The position numbers and the translations under genes were made by a program. From NCBI GenBank assembly GCA_943787595.1, contig CALSNA010000004.1:1-64000 (forward strand): 64,000 nucleotides of DNA, written 5' to 3'. This DNA is from an uncultured Pseudomonadales bacterium (GTDB lineage Bacteria; Pseudomonadota; Gammaproteobacteria; Pseudomonadales; Balneatricaceae). Under the pieces are notes generated by a model. That model ran no database searches. It worked only from the letters and a program-made list of their open reading frames with translations, and had not been told where the DNA came from. Of the stretch, positions 57,611 to 64,000 are shown in pieces. Every line of letters begins with the position of its first letter. The stretch's first letter is position 1.

Positions 57611-60268
57611 GTGCAAGATAACACGACTGATATAGATCCGATTGAAACTCAAGAATGGCTTGATGCATTTGAGTCAGTTGTTCGTCACGAAGGTGTAGAA
57701 CGTGCTCGCTTTATTTTGCGCAAGCTGGTTAATAAGGCAACAACAGGAACTCCTGTAGACTTAACATTAACTACTCCCTACTGCAATACCATCAGTATTA
57801 AACATGAACAACGCATGCCAGGTGACCTGTTTATGGAACGGCGGATTCGTTCTTTGATTCGCTGGAATGCCATGGTCATGGTGATTCGAGCTAATGACAA
57901 TGATGAGGGTTTGGGTGGCCATATTTCTAGTTTTTCCTCCGCTGCTACCTTATACGATGTTGGGTTTAACTACTTTTTCCGTGGCCCTAAGGATCAGCAG
58001 GAAGGTGACTTGGTATTCTACCAGGGACATATTGCACCTGGTATTTACGCCCGATCCTATCTAGAAGGGCGTCTGACCGATGCCCAGATGGATAACTTCC
58101 GCCGTGAAGTAGATGGCCATGGTTTATCTTCTTATCCTCACCCCTGGTTGATGCCTGACTATTGGCAGTTTCCCACCGTTTCCATGGGTTTGGGTCCCAT
58201 CCAAGCTATCTATCAGGCACATGTGATGAGATACCAGCAACAGCGTAAGCTGGTAGATCACGGGGACCGAAAAGTGTGGGCGTTTGTGGGTGACGGAGAA
58301 ACCGATGAACCAGAATCGCTTGGTTCCATTGCCTTGGCTGGGCGTGAGAAGCTGGATAATCTCATCTTTGTGATCAACTGTAATCTACAACGACTGGATG
58401 GTCCAGTACGAGGTAATGGCAAGATTACTCAGGAACTAGAAGGTATTTTTCGTGGTGCTGGTTGGAATGTCATTAAGGTTATGTGGGGACGCCACTGGGA
58501 TCCTCTGTTTGAAAAGGATGAGCATGGTTTGCTGCAAAAGCGTATGGATGAAGTGGTTGATGGTGAATTGCAGAATTACAAGGCCATGGGGGGAGCTTAT
58601 ACCCGTAAGCATTTTTTTGGCAAGTATGACAAATTAAAACAAATGGTTGAACATTTGTCTGATGATGACATTATGGCCCTTAACCGTGGAGGTCATGATC
58701 CCTATAAGGTTTATGCTGCCTATTATGCGGCAATTAACCACACTGGCCAACCTACAGTCATCCTGACGCAGACTGTTAAGGGATATGGTATGGGGCAGTC
58801 TGGCGAAGCTAAAAATCCGACCCATTCCCTAAAAAAGCTGGGCATGGATGATATGTTGGCTTTCCGTGATCGGTTCAATATTCCATTAACCGATGAACAG
58901 GTTAAGCAGGTGCCTTACTATCGTCCGGCTGAAGACACGCCAGAAATGAAATACATGCGAGCTAAGCGACACGCCCTTGGTGGTCAACTGCCTTATCGGC
59001 GAGCCACGTTCAAGCCGCTATTGACCCCTGCCCTGGATATTATGGCTGGGCAGCTTAAGTCCAGTGGCAAACGGAAAATCTCTACCACCATGTCGTTCGT
59101 ACGTACCCTTACTGCCTTGGTTAAAGACGCAAATATTGGGCAGCGTATTGTTCCTATTATACCGGATGAAGCACGCACCTTTGGTATGGAAGGCATGTTC
59201 CGCCAGTTAGGAATTTATACTGCAGAGGGACAGAAATACACGCCTCATGACTCTGATCAGATTATGTACTATCGTGAAGACCAGACCGGCCAAATTCTGG
59301 AGGAAGGTATTAACGAATCAGGAGCATTTTGTGCTTGGTTGGCTTGTGCTACATCTTACAGTAACAATAACTATGCCATGATCCCGTTCTATATCTTCTA
59401 CTCTATGTTTGGTTTTCAGCGGGTAGGTGACTTAACTTGGGCTGCTGGCGACAGCCAGGCTCGGGGCTTCTTGATTGGTGCCACAGCAGGTCGCACAACT
59501 CTCAATGGTGAGGGCTTGCAACATGCAGATGGCCATAGTCATGTTATGGCTAATATGGTTCCTAACTGTATTTCTTATGATCCTACCTATGCTTATGAAT
59601 TAACCGTGATAATTCAGGATGGCATGCAGCGTATGTATCAGGATCAGGAAAATAAGTTCTATTACATTACGGTCATGAATGAAAATTACCACCAGCCAGA
59701 GATGCCCCAAGGCGTAGAGGCAGGTATCGTTAAGGGTATGTACTTGCTACGCCAGCAGAATCCAAAGCTTAAAAAGCGTGTGCAGTTACTTGGTTGTGGC
59801 ACTATTTTGCGCGAATTAGAAGCCGCCGCCATCCTATTAGCCAAAGACTTCAAAGTGGGTGCTGATATCTGGAGTGCCACCAGTTTTAATGAGCTAGGAC
59901 GAGAAGGGCGAGAAGTATGCCGCTGGAACTTGCTCAATCCAACCGCTAAAGTACGTAAAACCTATGTGGAAACCTGTCTTGAAGGTCGCCTAGGTCCGGT
60001 TATTGCAGCCACTGATTATGTGAGAGCTTTTGCTGATCAGATCCGTGAATATGTTCCTGCTACTTACAAGGTGTTAGGTACCGATGGCTATGGCCGTAGT
60101 GATACCCGGGAAAAACTCCGGGAGTTTTTCGAAGTAAACCGTTACTTTATTATTATAGCTGCTTTACAGGCCCTGGTTGAAGATGGAATGCTCCAGCCAG
60201 AGGTAGTGGCAGATGCTATAAAGCAATTCAACATCGACCCCAACAAATCAAATCCGGTTTGTTTATAA
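57611..60268 (+). CDS. aceE: Pyruvate dehydrogenase E1 component
   Basis: The thiamine-diphosphate E1 of the pyruvate dehydrogenase complex (885 aa from this start), homodimeric type. The TPP motif GDGETDEPESLG continues to the NLQRLDGPVRGN segment. The start is taken as GTG 57611 with GGGGA just upstream: it gives VQDNTTDIDPIETQEWL, which aligns with the E. coli N-terminus at DPIET. A GTG at 57563 would add 16 residues without homology. aceF follows after 23 bp. No E3 (lpd) gene follows in this window. Confidence 0.95.
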   Translation: MQDNTTDIDPIETQEWLDAFESVVRHEGVERARFILRKLVNKATTGTPVDLTLTTPYCNTISIKHEQRMPGDLFMERRIRSLIRWNAMVMVIRANDNDEGLGGHISSFSSAATLYDVGFNYFFRGPKDQQEGDLVFYQGHIAPGIYARSYLEGRLTDAQMDNFRREVDGHGLSSYPHPWLMPDYWQFPTVSMGLGPIQAIYQAHVMRYQQQRKLVDHGDRKVWAFVGDGETDEPESLGSIALAGREKLDNLIFVINCNLQRLDGPVRGNGKITQELEGIFRGAGWNVIKVMWGRHWDPLFEKDEHGLLQKRMDEVVDGELQNYKAMGGAYTRKHFFGKYDKLKQMVEHLSDDDIMALNRGGHDPYKVYAAYYAAINHTGQPTVILTQTVKGYGMGQSGEAKNPTHSLKKLGMDDMLAFRDRFNIPLTDEQVKQVPYYRPAEDTPEMKYMRAKRHALGGQLPYRRATFKPLLTPALDIMAGQLKSSGKRKISTTMSFVRTLTALVKDANIGQRIVPIIPDEARTFGMEGMFRQLGIYTAEGQKYTPHDSDQIMYYREDQTGQILEEGINESGAFCAWLACATSYSNNNYAMIPFYIFYSMFGFQRVGDLTWAAGDSQARGFLIGATAGRTTLNGEGLQHADGHSHVMANMVPNCISYDPTYAYELTVIIQDGMQRMYQDQENKFYYITVMNENYHQPEMPQGVEAGIVKGMYLLRQQNPKLKKRVQLLGCGTILRELEAAAILLAKDFKVGADIWSATSFNELGREGREVCRWNLLNPTAKVRKTYVETCLEGRLGPVIAATDYVRAFADQIREYVPATYKVLGTDGYGRSDTREKLREFFEVNRYFIIIAALQALVEDGMLQPEVVADAIKQFNIDPNKSNPVCL

Positions 60269-60291
60269 GCAGCTTGGTTAGAGATAATTGT

Positions 60292-61908
60292 ATGACTGAT
60301 AAGACAATGTATATTCCAGACCTGGGCGGCGCTACTGATGTTGAGGTCATTGAACTGAGTGTAGCGGTGGGTGATACCGTCAGTGAAGGCGATTCACTGA
60401 TTGTGTTGGAAACAGACAAAGCCTCCATGGAAATACCGGCTGATCAGGATGGCACCATCACCGTGATGCACCTTGCGTTGGGTGACAGCTGTAGTCAGGG
60501 TGATCCACTATTAGATTTTACTACTGTTAAGCCAATGGATGATCAATCAGACACCAGTCCAAAAGCCATCTCTACATTGGCTCCAGAAACTATAGTGGCC
60601 TCAAATGAGGATCAAGCACTAACTGCTAAAAATGAGTCAAAAACAGTACGAGTGCCTGAATTAGGTGGTGTGAGTAATGTCGAGGTTATTGAGGTAGCCG
60701 TACAGATTGGTGCTGAGCTACTAGCTGGTGACGTTATTGTAGTGCTTGAAACCGATAAGGCAAGTATGGAAATTCCTTCGCCCTATGCAGGTCAGATCAC
60801 TGAATTATTGGTTCAGGAAGGTATACAAATTAATGAAGGGGATGCCATTGCCATTATGAATGTTGCTGAGACAGGAGGGGTAGAACCCCCTGAGCAACAG
60901 GCTCAACCAATGCCACAGGAATCCCTGAAGCAACAGGGCCAAGTGATATCTCAGGCGCCTGTGCAAACCGCTTTGACTGCGAAAACGACCCGAACGCATG
61001 CTGATCATGGTACACTCAAGTCAGTACACGCGGGTCCAGCGGTGCGCATGCTAGCTCGTAAGCTAGGTGTAGACTTGACTCAGGTTGTAGGAAGTGGGCC
61101 TAAAAATCGCCTGTTGAAGGAAGACATTCATGATTTCGTCAAACATCGATTGAACCAGCCTCAGTCAAATGCCATAGAATCATTACCACTCATTGATTTC
61201 AGTCAGTTTGGCCCGATTGAGCGGGTTAAGATGCGTAAAATCCATCGCTTGACTGCTCGTAATATGACTCGAAGTTGGCTGAATGTCCCCCATGTAACCC
61301 AATTTGATCATGCTGACATCACGGATTTGGAAGCCTTTCGCAAGGATATGAAATCTGAAGCAGAAAAGCGGGGCGTCCGTTTAACATTGTTGCCATTTAT
61401 GTTGAAAGCCTGTGCTCAAGCTTTACGCCAATACCCCCAATTTAATATGTCCTTGGATGCTGATGACGAACATTTAGTGTACAAGCACTACGTGCATATT
61501 GGTGTAGCAGTAGATACTAAGTCTGGTCTGGTGGTGCCCGTATTACAAAATGTTGATCAGAAGACCATCTGGCAATTAGCTGATGAAGTTATTGCTGTAG
61601 TTCAGAAAGCTCAAAATGAGAAGCTCGTCCCAAAAGATATGCAAGGAGGCTGCTTTACTATTTCTAGTCTGGGTAGTATCGGTGGTAGTGCATTTACTCC
61701 CATAGTCAATACCCCGGAAGTAGCTATACTGGGCATTTCAAAAGCTGAAATTCAGCCTCGTTGGGATGGCAGTATCTTTCAACCAAGACTGATAATGCCG
61801 TTGTCTTTATCCTATGATCACCGTGCTGTTAATGGTGCTGACTCTGCTCGTTTTACCACTTATCTGGCTCAAGTATTGGCGGATATCCGTCATTTGCTAA
61901 TGGGATGA
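60292..61908 (+). CDS. aceF: Pyruvate dehydrogenase E2, dihydrolipoamide acetyltransferase
   Basis: The E2 core of the pyruvate dehydrogenase complex (538 aa). There are two lipoyl domains (about 1-80 and 115-195), each with the lipoylation motif ETDKASMEIP. A flexible Gln/Pro linker is followed by the E3/E1-binding domain (AGPAVRMLARKLGVDLTQV) and then the catalytic domain. The active-site motif reads DHRAVNGAD, with Asn where many E2 proteins have Asp. E. coli AceF has three lipoyl domains, so this is the two-domain form. The ATG at 60292 begins the conserved TDKTMYIPDLGG. Confidence 0.95.
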   Translation: MTDKTMYIPDLGGATDVEVIELSVAVGDTVSEGDSLIVLETDKASMEIPADQDGTITVMHLALGDSCSQGDPLLDFTTVKPMDDQSDTSPKAISTLAPETIVASNEDQALTAKNESKTVRVPELGGVSNVEVIEVAVQIGAELLAGDVIVVLETDKASMEIPSPYAGQITELLVQEGIQINEGDAIAIMNVAETGGVEPPEQQAQPMPQESLKQQGQVISQAPVQTALTAKTTRTHADHGTLKSVHAGPAVRMLARKLGVDLTQVVGSGPKNRLLKEDIHDFVKHRLNQPQSNAIESLPLIDFSQFGPIERVKMRKIHRLTARNMTRSWLNVPHVTQFDHADITDLEAFRKDMKSEAEKRGVRLTLLPFMLKACAQALRQYPQFNMSLDADDEHLVYKHYVHIGVAVDTKSGLVVPVLQNVDQKTIWQLADEVIAVVQKAQNEKLVPKDMQGGCFTISSLGSIGGSAFTPIVNTPEVAILGISKAEIQPRWDGSIFQPRLIMPLSLSYDHRAVNGADSARFTTYLAQVLADIRHLLMG

Positions 61909-62370
61909 TTCACTTTATTTGCAACGATGTTAGCCACTTATTGTAAATACATCGAAGCTACCACATATGATACTGGCTGTTAATATTGTACTACTGACTA
62001 GCGATATTAGTTTATTGATCGTGAACCAATTGAGCTTCATCAAGATATGATGAACACACTGCTTATTTAGAGTGTCAGTATGGGCGGTAGCTGATTCAAT
62101 AATCTTAACCAGCCAGTATGATAGAAGTTATTGCTTGTGGCAGTTCCGGTTATATCGGGTCAAGCTGTATCTGTAGTAAAGGATAACCGCATATATGGGA
62201 ACTGCCGCTAAAATTTTTCTATAGTCGTACGATAACTATTTGCAAGCTTATATCCTTGCTCAATTTAAGTTCAGATACCTTACCACTCTATCCGTTGTGT
62301 GGTTACCCAAACAATTTTGTTGAAACTATTTTGGTTTCCGAGCTTTGTATACAATATTTGAGTTAACGCC
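61909..62370. other. Intergenic, no gene seen
   Basis: No motif, repeat or convincing terminator was recognised between aceF and the monooxygenase gene. Confidence 0.4.
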
Positions 62371-63624
62371 ATGATTAAAGCCCCTAATCATTATGATATC
62401 GCTATTATCGGAGATGGTATAGTGGGGAGTAGCTTGGCCTGTGTTTTAGATGATGTGGGTTTTCGGGTTGCTTTAGTCAGTGCTGATGCTTGGGGTTGTG
62501 CTGAAGATTGCCCAGACGACTTGGCCGGTTTGCGTGTGTCGGCGTTGTCTGGCTCATCTTGCCACCTGCTGCAACGGGTCGGGATATGGCCAGAATTAGC
62601 TTCAACAGGGCAGCTAAAACCATATCGTGGTGTACAGGTTTGGGATAGCTGCAGCACTCAGGATCTCACTTTCCAAGCGACTGAACTGCACCGTGATGAA
62701 CTGGGCTTTATCGTTGCAGACCGTTGTGTCACATTAGCTTTGCACCGACAACTAGCACAACGGTCTAGCATAACCTGTTATACGGGTGTTTCCTTGCAGG
62801 ATTTATCCATGTTTCGTTTGGGATGTGGACGTGAGCTAAACCTGGACGATGGCACTCGACTCACCGCCAGCTTGGTAGTTGGTGCTGATGGGGCTCATTC
62901 TAATAGTCGATTTTTGGCAGGCTTTGCCCTACAGACGTGGGATCACTCATACTGTATGATTAACGCCCGGGTGCAGTTGGCTCAATCCCATCAAGGTACT
63001 GTCTGGCAATGTTTTACTGCTACTGGCTCGTTACTCTTGTTGCCACTCCCTGTAACTGCTGGCCACAATCGTTGTGTGCTCATTTGGTTGGTTCAACCAG
63101 CCCAGGCAGTTTCATTAATGGCACTGGATGCAGATGACTTTTGTCAGGCCTTAGGGCAGGTGGTTGCATGTCGTCTGGGATCAGTGTTGGCTGTTGATTC
63201 CCGCTTATGTGCTCCCTTACGTCAGCAACATGTCAAAAGTTATGTTCGTCCAGCTATGGCTTTGCTGAGTGATGCAGCTTACATCATGCATCCTTTGTTA
63301 GCACAGGGTACTAATCTTGGTTTGCTGGATGTGGTTGCCTTGACCGAAATTTTGGGCTACGCGTACCGACGAGGGGCAGATTTTTCCAGTTTGCCAGTAT
63401 TGCAACGTTACCAGCGTCGGCGGCAACGTGATAACTTGCACCTGATGGCGCTAACAGCAGTCTTATCCCGTTTACATGGTACCCAAAATATACGGTCTTA
63501 CTGTTGGCGTAATTTAAGCCTGGGCACGTTGCGCCAACTACCGTCTGTCAAATGTGCTCTGATGCAACGTGTTATTGATTTGGGTTTAGCATTGCCTCCC
63601 TTGACTCTGCCGAACTCCTTTTAA
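62371..63624 (+). CDS. UbiH/UbiF/VisC-family FAD-dependent hydroxylase
   Basis: A flavin monooxygenase of the ubiquinone-hydroxylase family (417 aa). The N-terminal FAD-binding motif is DIAIIGDGIVGSSLACVL, the middle motif LVVGADGAHSNSR, and the C-terminal FAD motif LLSDAAYIMHPLLAQGTNLGLLD. Two usually conserved positions differ: GDAAH is SDAAY, and PLAGQG is PLLAQG. The position next to gcvH is typical for the UbiI (VisC) branch, but the exact hydroxylation cannot be assigned by eye. Confidence 0.82.
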   Translation: MIKAPNHYDIAIIGDGIVGSSLACVLDDVGFRVALVSADAWGCAEDCPDDLAGLRVSALSGSSCHLLQRVGIWPELASTGQLKPYRGVQVWDSCSTQDLTFQATELHRDELGFIVADRCVTLALHRQLAQRSSITCYTGVSLQDLSMFRLGCGRELNLDDGTRLTASLVVGADGAHSNSRFLAGFALQTWDHSYCMINARVQLAQSHQGTVWQCFTATGSLLLLPLPVTAGHNRCVLIWLVQPAQAVSLMALDADDFCQALGQVVACRLGSVLAVDSRLCAPLRQQHVKSYVRPAMALLSDAAYIMHPLLAQGTNLGLLDVVALTEILGYAYRRGADFSSLPVLQRYQRRRQRDNLHLMALTAVLSRLHGTQNIRSYCWRNLSLGTLRQLPSVKCALMQRVIDLGLALPPLTLPNSF

Positions 63625-63706
63625 CCAGACTCTTGCAGCTGATCCAGCAGTCGTTACAATGACACATCAGATATAATTTGTTAATGGGTTTTATAGGAGA
63701 TAACCA

Positions 63707-64000
63707 ATGTCTATACCAAGTGAATTGAAGTATTCTGCTAGTCATGAGTGGGTACTGGATAAAGGTGACGGTACCGTAATCATTGGGATTACCGAATTTG
63801 CCCAGCAGCAGTTGGGTGATGTGGTGTTCGTTGAGTTACCTCAGGTCGATGCTAAATTATGCAACGGTGATGAATTTGGAGTGATTGAATCTGTCAAGGC
63901 AGCAGCTGATTTATTTGTTCCCATCGCAGGCGTAGTGATCGATGTCAATACCCAGCTTGAAGATGAACCGGAGCTGGTCAATACTGACCCCTATGGCAAG
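63707..64000 (+). CDS. gcvH: Glycine cleavage system H protein, cut by the window end
   Basis: The lipoyl carrier of the glycine cleavage system. The visible 98 residues begin MSIPSELKYSASHEWVLDKG and carry the lipoylation site K64 in GVIESVKAAADLF, then EPELVNTDPYGK at the window edge. The full protein is about 128 residues. AGGAGA lies upstream of the ATG. No gcvT precedes it here. Confidence 0.95.
   Translation, partial: MSIPSELKYSASHEWVLDKGDGTVIIGITEFAQQQLGDVVFVELPQVDAKLCNGDEFGVIESVKAAADLFVPIAGVVIDVNTQLEDEPELVNTDPYGK

Overview
The window looks like a chromosomal segment of a moderately AT-rich gammaproteobacterium whose genome is eroding. Supporting gammaproteobacterial signs are a homodimeric AceE with a two-lipoyl AceF, Zur with a divergent znuA/znuCB, RF3, RhlE, a DUF2970 protein, PreTA, RutR-like regulation and a UbiH-family gene next to gcvH. 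By hand count only about 60 % of the bases lie in intact genes. The rest is long intergenic sequence carrying fragments of transposases (IS3, IS5 and IS1 families), a restriction subunit, an RHS protein and a C39 peptidase. This pattern fits a host-associated or recently bottlenecked lineage (inference). No rRNA or tRNA gene and no CRISPR array was seen.

Layout. 1-1188: complete IS3-family (IS407-like) element, followed by a polymerase-like ORF that it truncates. 2.3-8 kb: hsdR tail, an EamA transporter, a photolyase, C39 and RHS fragments. 8.2-15.2 kb: rhlE, a Panacea-domain/membrane-protein pair, a small secreted protein, a second EamA transporter, DUF2970, YaiI, and a small coiled-coil membrane protein with two decayed relatives nearby plus short dispersed repeats. 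15.4-18.9 kb: an IS1 remnant and a ybbA/ybbP-like ABC exporter operon broken by three in-frame TAG codons and a 5-nt slippage. 20.5-21.7 kb: second, apparently identical IS copy in opposite orientation, flanked by GTCT direct repeats. 22.5-25.6 kb: zinc uptake (zur-znuB-znuC, divergent znuA, Zur box between). 27.2-34.5 kb: a very AT-rich YeiH transporter, DUF4396, a response-regulator/kinase hybrid and decayed IS3/IS5 copies. 34.6-37 kb: prfC-tatD.

37.3-47.5 kb is the best preserved block. It holds a RutR-type regulator followed by a complete reductive pyrimidine catabolic set: PreT-PreA reduce uracil or thymine, HydA opens the ring, and beta-ureidopropionase releases beta-alanine. A dedicated NitT/TauT-type ABC importer (ATPase, two permeases, binding protein) sits inside the set. 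Close matches to the RutR operator lie between the regulator and the first enzyme gene.

47.7-64 kb: a secreted YHYH protein, a GNAT acetyltransferase, pdxH, an RND efflux pair, aceE-aceF, a UbiH-family monooxygenase, and gcvH cut by the window end.
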